From positions 434,001 to 498,000 of the forward strand of contig JACKBN010000002.1 of NCBI GenBank assembly GCA_020634565.1: DNA of 64,000 bases, read 5' to 3'. Under the pieces are notes generated by a model, which searched no databases, was not told the DNA's origin, and worked only from the letters and a program-made list of their open reading frames with translations. Below, in pieces: positions 17,462 through 27,064 of this stretch (position 1 is the first letter of the stretch; each line of letters begins with the position of its first letter). The translations under genes were made by a program, and so were the position numbers. The stretch is from Ardenticatenaceae bacterium. GTDB lineage: Bacteria > Chloroflexota > Anaerolineae > Promineifilales > Promineifilaceae.

Positions 17462-18880
17462 TTAACTCAGTCCAGCAAGTTTCATGCCGTCGTCCAGGAT
17501 GGCCTGCACTTTGTCTTCGTGGGTGGTTTCGCAGTAGACGCGGATGACAGGCTCGGTGCCACTAAAGCGTACCAGCAGCCAGCCGCCATCTTCCATAATG
17601 AACTGATGTCCATCAATCGTCACAATGTCGGTCACTTTCAAACCACCAATCGTTTCGGGGCGAGCCTGGGCCACATTCTGCTGAATTTCTGCTTTGCGAT
17701 CGGCATCAAAATAAGTGTCGATGCGATTGTAGAAATGCGCGCCCACCTTATCAAACAGATCGGCCAGTAGTTCAGAGGGCTTTTTGCCGGTTTTCATCAT
17801 CATGTCCAGCATAAATAAACCTGCCAAAATGCCGTCCCGCTCCGGTACGTGCCCGTGGAAAGCATAACCGCCGCTCTCCTCGCCACCAACCAGGGCATCC
17901 ACTTCCACCATTTTAGGCGCGATGTATTTGAAGCCCACGCCGGTTTCATACACCGGCACGTCGTACAGCTTGCCCAGCTTGTTCAGCATTTTGGTGGTGG
18001 AGATTGTTTTGACAATGGGGCCGCGCTCGCCACGTACTTCCAGCAAATAGTAGCCCATCAGCCCATACACGCGCAGTTGGTCCATGAAGTTGCCGTTTTC
18101 ATCGCCAAAACCCACGCGATCCGCGTCGCCATCATTGATGATGACCACATCAGCGCCCACTTCTTTGGTAAAGCTCAGCCCGTGATCCACATTCGGCGGA
18201 ATCGGTTCTGGGCGAGTCATGTACGGATAGATGGGATTGCGCTCGTTGTGCACTTCTTTAACGGTGGTTTTGCCGCCAGCCAGCAGCCGAGGGAACCAGC
18301 CAGCGCCGTTGCCCCACATGCAGTCCACCAGCAGCGTAAAGCCAGCTTCTTTGATGGCCTCGATGTCTACCAGCCGGTTGAGTTGGGCAATATAGGCAGG
18401 TGCGGCATCGAACAGCTCTACCATGCCTGATTTTTTCGCGTCTTCGAGCTTGGTGGTTTTTACGGCCGTAATCTCCGGAATCGCGGCCTCAATCTTCTTC
18501 AAATCATCCGGAGGAATCGCCCCACCGTTCACGTCGCGAACTTTAAAGCCGCAGTCCCAGGGCGGATTGTGGCTGGCGGTGATGTTGATCGCACCGCCTG
18601 CCTGCTTGTCCACCACCGAGTAGGAAATGGTGGGGGTCGGTGTGGCGGTTTCCGTGAGCCAGACGTGGATGCCATTGGCGGCCATCACTTCTGCGGCCGT
18701 GGCCGCAAAATATTCCGCCTGGAAGCGTTTGTCATAGCCAATGATGACGCCTTTTTCCGCCAGACCTTGCTCCTGCATAAAAGTAGCAAAACCCTGCGTG
18801 CAGCGCCGTACGTTGTCAAACGTGTAATCTTCGGCAATGCGCCCCCGCCAGCCATCCGTCCCAAATTTAATTGTTGTCAT
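17462..18880 (-). CDS. Phosphoglucomutase/phosphomannomutase
   Basis: 472 residues of the alpha-D-phosphohexomutase superfamily. Four domain motifs are in order: the phosphoserine loop TASHNPPWDCGFK, the Mg site DGDADRVGF, the sugar-specificity loop GGEESGGYAFHGH, and the phosphate-binding RFSGTEPVIRVY. It interconverts hexose-1- and hexose-6-phosphates. The adjacent gmd suggests it may feed GDP-mannose, but the sequence does not separate glucose from mannose activity. CAGGAGAG precedes the start. Confidence 0.93.
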   Translation of the reverse strand: MTTIKFGTDGWRGRIAEDYTFDNVRRCTQGFATFMQEQGLAEKGVIIGYDKRFQAEYFAATAAEVMAANGIHVWLTETATPTPTISYSVVDKQAGGAINITASHNPPWDCGFKVRDVNGGAIPPDDLKKIEAAIPEITAVKTTKLEDAKKSGMVELFDAAPAYIAQLNRLVDIEAIKEAGFTLLVDCMWGNGAGWFPRLLAGGKTTVKEVHNERNPIYPYMTRPEPIPPNVDHGLSFTKEVGADVVIINDGDADRVGFGDENGNFMDQLRVYGLMGYYLLEVRGERGPIVKTISTTKMLNKLGKLYDVPVYETGVGFKYIAPKMVEVDALVGGEESGGYAFHGHVPERDGILAGLFMLDMMMKTGKKPSELLADLFDKVGAHFYNRIDTYFDADRKAEIQQNVAQARPETIGGLKVTDIVTIDGHQFIMEDGGWLLVRFSGTEPVIRVYCETTHEDKVQAILDDGMKLAGLS

Positions 18881-18936
18881 GTTGCTCTCCTGAATCTAAA
18901 CGTCGTGTAGAAATTTGGTCTTCAATCCAACTAAAC

Positions 18937-19911
18937 TTACACAGCCACTCGACCGGCTTGCAGCAGTTTGATATCGGCATCGACCATCATTTGCACGAGT
19001 TGTTCAAATGAGACATCTGGCTCCCAACCCAATTTGCGACCCGCTTTACCGGGATCGCCCACCAGCAGATCAACCTCTGCCGGGCGCATGAAACGCGGGT
19101 CCTGAACCACATAATCATGCCAATCCAGGTTGACGTAGCCAAAGGCAACATTTAAGAACTCTTCAACCGAATGTGTTTCACCAGTGGCAATCACATAATC
19201 TTCGGGATTGTCTTGCTGCAACATCAGCCACATCGCTTTGACGTAATCGCCTGCGTAGCCCCAATCACGCCGCGCATCCAGGTTGCCTAAGCGCAGTTCG
19301 TTGGCGAGGCCCAGCTTGATTTTTGCCACATGGTGCGTAATTTTGCGCGTCACAAACTCCAGGCCACGCCGTGGCGATTCATGATTGAACAAAATACCAG
19401 AGGTGGCATGCATATCGTAGCTTTCGCGGTAATTGATGGTGATCCAGTGACCATACACTTTGGCTACCCCATACGGACTGCGGGGGTAAAAGGGTGTTGT
19501 CTCTCGTTGCGGCACCTCAACAACTTTGCCAAACATCTCGCTGGAACTGGCCTGGTAAAAGCGAATTTTGGGGTCCACAAAGCGGATGGCATCCAGCAAG
19601 CGCGTCACGCCTAGGGCGGTGACATCGCCTGTAAAAACGGGCTGATTCCAGCTCGTTTGCACAAAGGATTGGGCCGCCAGATTATAAACTTCTTCGGGAC
19701 GATGCTCTTCGAGCAGGTGAATCATGGAAACCTGATCACCCAGATCGCCAGGAATCAAGGTTACTTTATCTTGGATGTGGGAAATACGATGAAAATTGAT
19801 TGTACTGGTACGCCGCACCATGCCGATGACGTCGTACCCCTTTTCGAGCAAAAACTCGGCCAGATAAGAACCATCCTGACCCGTAATGCCGGTAATTAAT
19901 GCTTTGGGCAT
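18937..19911 (-). CDS. gmd: GDP-mannose 4,6-dehydratase
   Basis: 324 residues of the extended short-chain dehydrogenase family. ALITGITGQDGSYLAEFLL is the Rossmann start with the Gmd signature. VRRTST follows, then the catalytic serine region QASSSEMFG, the YxxxK pair in YGVAKVYGH, and NHESPRRGLEFVTRKI. It makes GDP-4-keto-6-deoxymannose, the precursor of GDP-rhamnose or GDP-fucose, for surface glycans. It leads the minus-strand sugar group, and a terminator just upstream separates it from the next gene. Confidence 0.95.
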   Translation of the reverse strand: MPKALITGITGQDGSYLAEFLLEKGYDVIGMVRRTSTINFHRISHIQDKVTLIPGDLGDQVSMIHLLEEHRPEEVYNLAAQSFVQTSWNQPVFTGDVTALGVTRLLDAIRFVDPKIRFYQASSSEMFGKVVEVPQRETTPFYPRSPYGVAKVYGHWITINYRESYDMHATSGILFNHESPRRGLEFVTRKITHHVAKIKLGLANELRLGNLDARRDWGYAGDYVKAMWLMLQQDNPEDYVIATGETHSVEEFLNVAFGYVNLDWHDYVVQDPRFMRPAEVDLLVGDPGKAGRKLGWEPDVSFEQLVQMMVDADIKLLQAGRVAV

Positions 19912-20000
19912 ATGACCTTCCTAAAAACTATTTGTCTATTAAGTGGGTTTTGCTCCCGAGGAGCTTGCCGATTATAGCCTAGCCAGCAAGTTGCGTAAAA

Positions 20001-20034
20001 CAAAAAGGGGCGAATGCCAATTTGCATTCACCCC
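20001..20034 (-). terminator. Rho-independent terminator downstream of the DNRLRE protein gene
   Basis: GGGGCGAATGC (20007-20017) pairs with GCATTCACCCC (20024-20034) with one G-U pair in the minus-strand RNA. Five A on the plus strand (20002-20006) give a T tract on the minus strand. Confidence 0.8.
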
Positions 20035-20069
20035 TCATTAAAAGCGACGGTTCAATTTTTAACGGCCGT

Positions 20070-21800
20070 TCATCGTTCCACCAGCGGCAAGAACTGCTGC
20101 GAGCCATTTACCAGCAAGTAAAGGTTCATCGTACGCTCGATGCCGTCACCCGTAACCGTTATAGGAACAGCATACAAGCCACCGACCGTTTGGCTGGGGT
20201 CTGTGTGGCTAATGGTGATATTTTTGCTGCCGGGAGGCGCAACGGTCCCCGGTGGCACTGTGACATTAACACCAGCTGGTACATTGCCAACTTGGAAGGA
20301 AACGGCCGTATTAAACCCACCCGTCGGCGACACAGTCACCTGGTATTGGGCAGCGTCGCCCGGATCAGCCATTTGCAGCGGCGTACCGCTCAGCAAAAAG
20401 CCGTAGAGCGAGCCGTAGGTAATCTCCAGGGTCGGGCGGCGATCTGGCACAAACGTTTCTGATGAGCTGAAATATTTGCCACTGTGGCGGGCGCTGTCGG
20501 CCGAGTACAGCGCCAGGCGCAGCGGCTGGCCATTGGCATAGGCTTCGGCCACGGCAGCGCTCAAATCCCAGGTAATGTATTGACCAGCCCCACCCAGCGG
20601 CAGCGGATTGACCCAGGTGCGAGCCACATTTTCCACCGCCAGCGGCGCATTGTTCCACACCAGCGTGTTTTCATTCCAATCTTCATCCACCGTAAAGACC
20701 TGAATCAATGAAGGCTGTGCCTCAGACGGCAGCGAGTTACCAAAATGATACATCCTCAAGTTTGCAGAAATGACACCCTGATCAGCGGGCAGCGCATCCA
20801 GAGGAAATGTAATGTAATATTTGGAGAAACAGCCCCAATCACCCAAATTCCACTGGTTCTGAATGTTGATTTCGTAATCGCCAGCATAGTTGAAGTTGCC
20901 CCAGGTGTTCCAAAATGGCGGGTAGCCACCGCAGTTTGTCGCGCCACCCACGTGTCCATCAGGCACGGTTGCGCCATTTTCCCCGTGGCGAATCGTGACG
21001 GTATTGCTGCCAGTAACGCCGCTAGGCGGTGTGTAGGTAGGCAGGCCGAAGCGCATCTGCCCCCAAGTGCTCTGGTTGGTGCTGCTCAAACCTTCGGGCC
21101 AGTTACGGTTTTCATGAGCCGTGCCGTCTTCATCGTGGGTGGTTAAGCCTAAGCCCCAAACGGTGCCCGGCGCAGGCGGCCCAGACAAGCCCAAGCTGCT
21201 CCAGGGAATGCGGAAGGTGATGTTCCAGCCGGCATCATCCTGTTGGTTGTTGAGGCCAGTGGTGGTTTGGGTACCAACGGCCGTTTCAAAAGCCAACCCC
21301 GTTTGCGACCAGCCCGATCCATTGCCCACGTAAGCAAAATCATAATTGGGTCGCTGATCTTGCTGGTTGGCATTCAGGGCATCAAGCTGGCCAATGAAGC
21401 GAAACGCATCATTGTCGGGAGCGCTACCAACATTGCCGTCTAAATCCAGATAAAGTGTGGCGGCATCCCAGTTAGGCATCTCGCCTGCCGTGGGTGTCGG
21501 ATCGTAATACAGATACCGATCAATAATGTGAAAAACGACGTGCAGCTTTTCGTTATTGTAGATAATGCGCACGTCTGAGTAGCTTGGCGTCGTAGGCCCT
21601 ACCTCGCCATACCAGAGGATGGCGCGTTCAGCAGCGGGAATGTCTGGCTCAACGGCCGTTGTAAAGGGCACATTGATCCGGCGCGTGGGAGAAGCACCTG
21701 TGGGTTGGGCGTGAACGGCCATTTCCCCCGATCGCCCCATTACCAACAGTGGAAATCCCAAAAGCAAACTTAAAATAATCAAGCGGATTGCACTTTTCAT
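20070..21800 (-). CDS. Secreted protein: carbohydrate-binding-like domain, DNRLRE domain, C-terminal Ig-like module
   Basis: 576 residues with an N-terminal signal peptide. Residues about 40-240 look like a family-9-type carbohydrate-binding/DOMON domain (WYGEVGPTTPSYSDVRIIYN, LYLDLDGNVGSAPDND, WNITFRIPWSSLGLSGP). Residues about 260-460 match the DNRLRE type (LRMYHFGNS, VDEDWNENTLVWNNAP, ITWDLSAAVAEAY). The last 110 residues form a module shared with the next protein and end FLPLVER. It probably binds polysaccharide or sits at the surface; no catalytic residues were recognised. It is followed by a terminator. Confidence 0.82.
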   Translation of the reverse strand: MKSAIRLIILSLLLGFPLLVMGRSGEMAVHAQPTGASPTRRINVPFTTAVEPDIPAAERAILWYGEVGPTTPSYSDVRIIYNNEKLHVVFHIIDRYLYYDPTPTAGEMPNWDAATLYLDLDGNVGSAPDNDAFRFIGQLDALNANQQDQRPNYDFAYVGNGSGWSQTGLAFETAVGTQTTTGLNNQQDDAGWNITFRIPWSSLGLSGPPAPGTVWGLGLTTHDEDGTAHENRNWPEGLSSTNQSTWGQMRFGLPTYTPPSGVTGSNTVTIRHGENGATVPDGHVGGATNCGGYPPFWNTWGNFNYAGDYEINIQNQWNLGDWGCFSKYYITFPLDALPADQGVISANLRMYHFGNSLPSEAQPSLIQVFTVDEDWNENTLVWNNAPLAVENVARTWVNPLPLGGAGQYITWDLSAAVAEAYANGQPLRLALYSADSARHSGKYFSSSETFVPDRRPTLEITYGSLYGFLLSGTPLQMADPGDAAQYQVTVSPTGGFNTAVSFQVGNVPAGVNVTVPPGTVAPPGSKNITISHTDPSQTVGGLYAVPITVTGDGIERTMNLYLLVNGSQQFLPLVER

Positions 21801-21877
21801 TTCGTTACCTTCTGTAAAAAAGCGAAAAGCAAGAAGTGAAACTGGTTCACTCCCTACTTTTCGCTTGAATAATTTGA

Positions 21878-24800
21878 TTATTTGTTAGACACAATGGGCA
21901 AGAATGATTCTTCGCCGTTAATCAGCATGCGCAGCTCAATGGTTTTCTGAATGCCATCGCCGGTTGCCGTGACGGTGACCACATACCAACGAGTGTCATC
22001 ACCCGTTGAATTGTCGTCCAAGGTTACCGTCATGTTTCCTGGTGGTGTGAGGGTCGTAGAGGCTGGGCTGGCCACCAATGTGCCATAATTTTCCGTCACC
22101 TGAATGTTAATAGGTGCAACAAAGCCACCCGTACCAGCAACAGAAATTTGGTAGTTGGCGCTGCCGCCAGAATCAACATTGGCCACTGCTGGCTTAACAT
22201 TAAGCGAAAATCCGTAAACCTGATTATCAATAGCGGCCGTTAACTTTTGAATGTAAAACAGATCGCCAGTTGGGAAACCGGGCACATCCAGATATTGCGC
22301 CAGTTCGTCCCCGGTGGCTTCCAGGATGAGCGCTTTAGCCATGAAGATGGAATGCGCATCATACAGCGGCACAATCGCGTTTTCCGCATACGCTCCAGAG
22401 AAAAAGGTGACAAACCAGTACGGGGCCACCGTTTCATACTCTGCCAGGGCACTGTTCACCCCACCAAGGGCATTGTTGCGCAGATATTCAGCCAGCTCTG
22501 GCACCAGATACATAAAGTTGCTGGCCACATTAAGCGTGCGGCAGTAAGGACCGCCATTTGTCACCAACTGGTAAGCCGTATCTTTGGTGAAATTATTGGC
22601 CCGCAGCGCTTTCAGCCGGTTCAGCTCACCATTTACGCTGCTGGAAACCGTTTGCCCAGCCAGCTTTTGCAGTTCGACATAGCCTGTGTAACCGGCAATA
22701 TAGGCATTGTGCACCAGAGGCATTTTGAGCAAAAGACCATCTGAAGGCTGCCCATTAAACTCTTCCATGAAAGCTGATTGGCTGGCTGAAAGAATGCCGC
22801 TGGCCCCACCAAACTCCTCTGCATACTTCCACAAGGCGTACCAGGCAAACGGATTTCGGCCCCAAACGCCTTCGCCGCCCCAGCCACCATTATTTTGCAG
22901 CGTGAAGTTCTTCGTTTCTGGTCCGGTAAGGGCAGCCACAATTTCGGGCGGCATGGTGTACGCTTCACGCTGTGCTCCATTGCTCCAACCGACATGGTTG
23001 TACTGGTACGGTGGATAATTAGCGTATTCGTTTTGCAAGTAGGTGCGTACGGTTTGCTGCAAGCCTGGTGACAAATGAGGCAAGGCCATCAGCAAGGTGT
23101 ACAGCGTGTCGCCCGGATTGCTCCAGTAAGCCACCAGATTATCGCCACAGGTGTTGCCCGCGCTGTTGTCAAACAGGCCGTGGCTCATGAAGCCGGGACG
23201 CAAATGCCCTGCCTCTACAATTTTGCTTACCTCGGCTTCCAGTTCGGCAATCAGCTCATCCTGGTCGGGAATGTCCATATTGGCCGGGGGGGGCGTGCGC
23301 TTGGTTGCGGTCGGGAGCGCGGTGGCTCCATTGCCGCTGGGCGAGAAGGCCATAATGGTATTGCTACGCTGGATGTAAACACGGCCGTTATACGGAATTG
23401 GCGGCGATACATCCCCATGAAAACCATAGACGCCATTTACCGTGCCAAAATTGGAGTATGGTTTGGTGTAATTATCTGGCTGGGCCGAGTAATACAAGAA
23501 GTTGTACCCTGGCGCCCAACTCAGCAAGTTGTAACCGTAGTAGATCCACTCCCGGTTGGGGTCCACGCCGCCGTTAGGGAAGCTGCTGTTCGGCTTGGTA
23601 ATATCAATCGAGCCAGACTGACGGTCACAGCAAAGATTCCAGTAAATCAGGTTGCCGCCACCAGAAACTGCATGTGGCTCATCCACCGCAGCCACATCAC
23701 CGCTGATGTTGGTGATGTAGGGATTGTCCGGCTGCCAACCCGCAACGTGTCCGCGGGCAATCGACGCGTCAGAGATGTAATTATTTTGCTGGTACAGCAC
23801 CCCATCCACCCCAATGACCGGCGGATAGCGCGTGCCGCTGCCTGTTCCCGTCCACAAAACCGGCGCGGTGACATTTTCAGCTCCGTTAGACTGGTTGAGC
23901 ACAAACACGGTGCGCCGCCATGGCTTGGCATCGAAGTAATTGTAGATGCGGCCGGCATTGATGGTGGGCGTGCCAGAAACCCAATCACCGGCCGCCGTAC
24001 TCACGCCGCCAATAATCGCCCCAGGCGGCACGCCCTGATTGACATATAGTTCCTGCAATTCTATTTTGGACATTTGCCCGCTGCCCGGCCAGCTAATAGC
24101 GGTGGTATAGGCATTGCTACCAGAGAAGATCACCTTGTCTTCATAAACCACGGGCCAGTAGGAAAAGAAGCCAGCGCCGGGCAGTTTAGCCGATTTCCAA
24201 ACCAGGCTGCCGCTGTTGGCGTTCAGCGCATAGGCAAAGCTGTCATTGGAAGCAAAGTAAATATTGCCGTTGTTATAAGCAGCGGAAAACAGAACAGGAC
24301 CGCCCGTCTGGTAACTCCAAGCGAGCTTGCCCGTGTTTGCGCCTGAAATGGTGATGGCGTACATCTTGCCATCCCGGTTTCCGGCGTACAAGATATCGTT
24401 GATGATCAAAGGATTGGTTTCAAAGCCACCACCACCGCTAAAGGTCCACAAGCCAACACCGCTGTTGGCGTCGATGGCGTGGATTTTGTTGTCCAACCCG
24501 CCTACGTAGGCCACGCCATTGTAGATGGTTGGAGAATGGCCAAGCGGCATTTCGGTGGCGTAAACCCACTTTTCGGCACCGGTCGCGGCATCAATAGCGT
24601 AGAGACCACTGGCGGTTGATATGTAGAGTGTGTTGTTTGCGGCGATGATTTGTACGTGGGGTGGAATGAAGGCTTCGAAGGGTTTGTACCATTCTGGACG
24701 GAGCTGGCCACCAACTTCTTCAGGGGTCCAGGAGGTACGCTGCGGATTGGCGGCTACCATTGGCCATTCGGCCGTTCCTGCCGCCACGGGGGAAACGGCC

Positions 24801-24895
24801 GTTTCGCCCCGCTGTCCCAATAAGATGATTCCCAGTAAAAGAGGAAATCCTGTTAGGAAAAAAATAATTCGCTTCTTCACGCTTGTAAGGTTCAT
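21878..24895 (-). CDS. Large secreted protein with PQQ-type beta-propeller and helical domain
   Basis: 1005 residues from the ATG at 24895, which has GGAG upstream and directly precedes the signal peptide; an ATG at 24928 is also in frame. Residues about 40-530 hold PQQ/BamB-like blades (LYAIDAATGAEKWVYA, IHAIDANSGVGLWTF, AYALNANSGSLVWKS). Residues about 550-900 are mostly helical with Trp-rich stretches (GGWGGEGVWGRNPFAWYALW). The last 100 residues are homologous to the end of the neighbouring secreted protein and finish FLPIVSNK. The role is unknown. Confidence 0.8.
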   Translation of the reverse strand: MNLTSVKKRIIFFLTGFPLLLGIILLGQRGETAVSPVAAGTAEWPMVAANPQRTSWTPEEVGGQLRPEWYKPFEAFIPPHVQIIAANNTLYISTASGLYAIDAATGAEKWVYATEMPLGHSPTIYNGVAYVGGLDNKIHAIDANSGVGLWTFSGGGGFETNPLIINDILYAGNRDGKMYAITISGANTGKLAWSYQTGGPVLFSAAYNNGNIYFASNDSFAYALNANSGSLVWKSAKLPGAGFFSYWPVVYEDKVIFSGSNAYTTAISWPGSGQMSKIELQELYVNQGVPPGAIIGGVSTAAGDWVSGTPTINAGRIYNYFDAKPWRRTVFVLNQSNGAENVTAPVLWTGTGSGTRYPPVIGVDGVLYQQNNYISDASIARGHVAGWQPDNPYITNISGDVAAVDEPHAVSGGGNLIYWNLCCDRQSGSIDITKPNSSFPNGGVDPNREWIYYGYNLLSWAPGYNFLYYSAQPDNYTKPYSNFGTVNGVYGFHGDVSPPIPYNGRVYIQRSNTIMAFSPSGNGATALPTATKRTPPPANMDIPDQDELIAELEAEVSKIVEAGHLRPGFMSHGLFDNSAGNTCGDNLVAYWSNPGDTLYTLLMALPHLSPGLQQTVRTYLQNEYANYPPYQYNHVGWSNGAQREAYTMPPEIVAALTGPETKNFTLQNNGGWGGEGVWGRNPFAWYALWKYAEEFGGASGILSASQSAFMEEFNGQPSDGLLLKMPLVHNAYIAGYTGYVELQKLAGQTVSSSVNGELNRLKALRANNFTKDTAYQLVTNGGPYCRTLNVASNFMYLVPELAEYLRNNALGGVNSALAEYETVAPYWFVTFFSGAYAENAIVPLYDAHSIFMAKALILEATGDELAQYLDVPGFPTGDLFYIQKLTAAIDNQVYGFSLNVKPAVANVDSGGSANYQISVAGTGGFVAPINIQVTENYGTLVASPASTTLTPPGNMTVTLDDNSTGDDTRWYVVTVTATGDGIQKTIELRMLINGEESFLPIVSNK

Positions 24896-24928
24896 AACAA
24901 AACTCCTGCCAGATGCTCTGCAAAACAT

Positions 24929-25169
24929 CAGGCATTCAGTAACTTCTTTTTAACTAAGGCTATTTTGGAAATGTTCCACCTCTCCCAAGGCTGGCTCAGA
25001 CGCGTACATTTCACCAAAATGTGCAGGCCCAAACAATAGTGCCTAAGTCCTATCTAGCCTCTTTTCACTCAATTTTTATGACTTTTGTCAGGGGAGTTGT
25101 CAGAAAGATGGTAGCAAATGTGGGGTTGCCACTCATTTATTTCTCAGAATTATGCGGGGAAAAGAGCGC
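24929..25169. other. Intergenic region upstream of the PQQ-propeller gene
   Basis: About 240 bases between two minus-strand genes. I searched both strands for a short precursor peptide belonging to the lasso-like set. The best frame is 23 codons, read leftward, with no leader-like sequence and no ribosome site. I see nothing else that I can support. Confidence 0.4.
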
Positions 25170-26120
25170 TTACGCTGAGCGAGAAAAGACCTGCTGAATC
25201 GTTTGGGGAATGGTCGAGATGTCTGGTGACAGGTGCAGTACATAGGCTGGGGCGGCCTCCACAAGCTGGCGCAAAATGTGAAGGTGTCGCGGAATCATCG
25301 CTTTGTCCCACTGCTCCACCGCATGGGGCAGCAGCTTGGCCAGCGCGACAGGTTTGGCCAGAGGGGTTAACGCATGGCTCTGTCGTGCCTCAATTTGGGG
25401 GAAACAGATGGCCCGAACCGGCGCTTCCGCCAACCACACCGCAGGCCAAATCGATTCAGCCGTGACGCTAATTTTGCGACGGCCGTTTCCCCTATCACGC
25501 TCCTCCGCCAAATGAGCCAACGACCCAAAATGGGCAAACGATTCCGGATACGCGGCCAACACGCCGGGATATTGCTGGATACGGCCGTTTGCCACCACCA
25601 CCGGCGAATCATTGGAAAGTAACTGCCAGCCCGCATCGAGTAAAGAAAGGCCCGTCGTGGTTTTACCAGCGCCGATGCCCCCCACCAGTAGCACCGCCTG
25701 TCCGTCAAAAGCGGCGGCAAAAGCGTGCAGCAAAAACTTGTGGCGGCGGCGCAGGTGCGGCGACAGGCTGATGGCGATTAAATCCTCTAAAATGGCATAC
25801 GTCTGCCCCGCCGCAGGCACCACCTGGCCACGCGTCCACCCTTCAACCAAATTCAGATGTAACTGTCCGTAGCGCGGAAAATGAGCAATCACCTGATCGC
25901 CATCAACAAAATAATGCAGCAAATCGCCCTGCTGAAAATCAGGGGCACGATTGGGTGGAGCAGGCACGGTAGCAACAGTTTGCAGGGTGACGGAGAGGTG
26001 AGGAACGGCCGTTGCCACCGGCAATGAGCTGAACGATTCTAACCAACCCTGCCACAAAGTTGCATCATCCGCGTTCCCTTCGATAATTAGATCGTGAAAT
26101 TGCCACCGCAATGTGTTCAT
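25170..26120 (-). CDS. HPr-kinase-like P-loop protein of a lasso-peptide-like set
   Basis: 316 residues from the ATG at 26120; the longer frame to 26315 runs through the PqqD gene on the other strand and is unlikely. The core is a Walker A motif VGGIGAGKTTTGLSLLDAGW followed by LLSNDSPVVV, as in HPr kinase/phosphorylase C-terminal domains. Proteins of this type accompany PqqD-like and B2 proteins in RiPP clusters, where some phosphorylate the precursor. It is divergent from the PqqD gene. The substrate is unknown here. Confidence 0.8.
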   Translation of the reverse strand: MNTLRWQFHDLIIEGNADDATLWQGWLESFSSLPVATAVPHLSVTLQTVATVPAPPNRAPDFQQGDLLHYFVDGDQVIAHFPRYGQLHLNLVEGWTRGQVVPAAGQTYAILEDLIAISLSPHLRRRHKFLLHAFAAAFDGQAVLLVGGIGAGKTTTGLSLLDAGWQLLSNDSPVVVANGRIQQYPGVLAAYPESFAHFGSLAHLAEERDRGNGRRKISVTAESIWPAVWLAEAPVRAICFPQIEARQSHALTPLAKPVALAKLLPHAVEQWDKAMIPRHLHILRQLVEAAPAYVLHLSPDISTIPQTIQQVFSRSA

Positions 26121-26139
26121 GCACAAAAGTATAAAACCG

Positions 26140-26206
26140 AAACGAGTAATTGAGTAATTGGTAATTTGGTAGTTCGGCACAACAATTACTGAATTACCAA
26201 TTACAT
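26140..26206. repeat. AT-rich GTAATTGAGTAATT repeat in a divergent promoter region
   Basis: GAGTAATTGAGTAATTGGTAA on the left faces TTACTGAATTACCAATTAC on the right as imperfect inverted copies. It occupies most of the 103 bp between the kinase-like gene and the PqqD gene, so it must overlap or displace their promoters. Confidence 0.65.
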
Positions 26207-26223
26207 CTCTCCGGGAGAACAAG

Positions 26224-26496
26224 TTGAACAAAGATTCCATTCTGCAGCGCGCCGAAAGCGTCACTTTTGAAGTGGTGGCCGACGAGGCCATTTTAATCGA
26301 TATCAACACGGGCACCTATTTTTCCCTGAATGAGGTGGGCACTGAGTTTTGGCAAATGCTCGACGGCGAGCAAACAATCGAGCAGCACGCGCAAACCATC
26401 GCCAACAAGTATGAAGTGGAAACCGACATGGTGGTGGATGATTTGCTGGAACTGGCCAGTGAGATGGCCAAAGACGATCTAATTATTATCAAGTAA
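26224..26496 (+). CDS. PqqD family (RiPP recognition element) protein
   Basis: 90 residues, starting at TTG 26224 with GGGAGA upstream. The winged-helix PqqD fold is indicated by DEAILIDINTGTYFSLNEVGTEFWQMLDG and a C-terminal helix pair ending DDLIIIK. Such proteins bind the leader of a precursor peptide and hand it to the modifying enzymes (B1 of split lasso systems). The next gene, a B2-type protein, begins 5 bp downstream, which supports a joint role. Confidence 0.88.
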   Translation: MNKDSILQRAESVTFEVVADEAILIDINTGTYFSLNEVGTEFWQMLDGEQTIEQHAQTIANKYEVETDMVVDDLLELASEMAKDDLIIIK

Positions 26497-26501
26497 ACCC
26501 C

Positions 26502-26987
26502 ATGAACAGCCTGCTGACTCGTCTGCGCCATCTGTTACTGGGGCTGCGCCTGCTGCCCGATCTGCTGCGCAATGCCCAGCAGCGGCAGCTCCTGGCCGAG
26601 ATGCGCGTGCTGGGTCACCAACTGCCTGGCATCCTCAAACAACCGCTCCCCCAGGCGATGGCCGAACTGGAAATGATGCGGCTGGAACGGCCGTTTCCCC
26701 TCCCTTCTGAAAGCAAAACCCGCCAACTAACCGATCTCGCCGCCCTGCTGGATCGCCAATCGCCACTGGGGCTGTGCTTACGCCGCTCGCTGCTGCGCTA
26801 CCGCTACCTGCATGAGCTAGACGTGCCCGTTACCGTGCTGTTTGGGGCCAAATTTGCACCGGGTGAAACGCCAGACAAAAAGAAGATTACGGGACATGCG
26901 TGGCTGGTTTTGGCGGAACGGCCGTACCATGAAGACGACGAAAATTGGCAAGGCTACACCGTTATGCTCCGCTGGCCAAACTCATAA
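26502..26987 (+). CDS. Lasso-peptide B2-like transglutaminase-fold protein
   Basis: 161 residues. The catalytic cysteine is in SPLGLCLRRSLLRYRYL and the histidine in ITGHAWLVL, matching the Cys-His-Asp layout of B2 leader peptidases. It directly follows the PqqD-like gene and probably works with it. Members of this family cleave the leader of lasso precursors, but the family also occurs in clusters where no lasso peptide is known. An R1-type palindromic repeat follows at once. Confidence 0.85.
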   Translation: MNSLLTRLRHLLLGLRLLPDLLRNAQQRQLLAEMRVLGHQLPGILKQPLPQAMAELEMMRLERPFPLPSESKTRQLTDLAALLDRQSPLGLCLRRSLLRYRYLHELDVPVTVLFGAKFAPGETPDKKKITGHAWLVLAERPYHEDDENWQGYTVMLRWPNS

Positions 26988-26992
26988 AATTT

Positions 26993-27062
26993 TTACCGCG
27001 GAGAGCGCGGAGGACGCGGAGTTTTATTTCTGTTTTCTCTGCGATCTCCGCGGTTACATTTT
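26993..27062. repeat. R1 palindromic repeat (ACCGCGGAGAGCGCGGAGGACGCG)
   Basis: The left arm has ACCGCGGAGA and the right arm TCTCCGCGGT, perfect 10-base inverted copies, with GCGCGGAGGACGCGGAG and a T-rich centre between. Related copies lie inside two genes (28051-28085 and 30153-30221). It sits between convergent genes and could form a hairpin there. Confidence 0.8.
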
Positions 27063-27064
27063 TA

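Noticed and set aside
26121..26315. N-terminal extension of the HPr-kinase-like frame
   Set aside because: It crosses an AT-rich repeat and the PqqD gene on the other strand; the ATG at 26120 starts sensible protein sequence.
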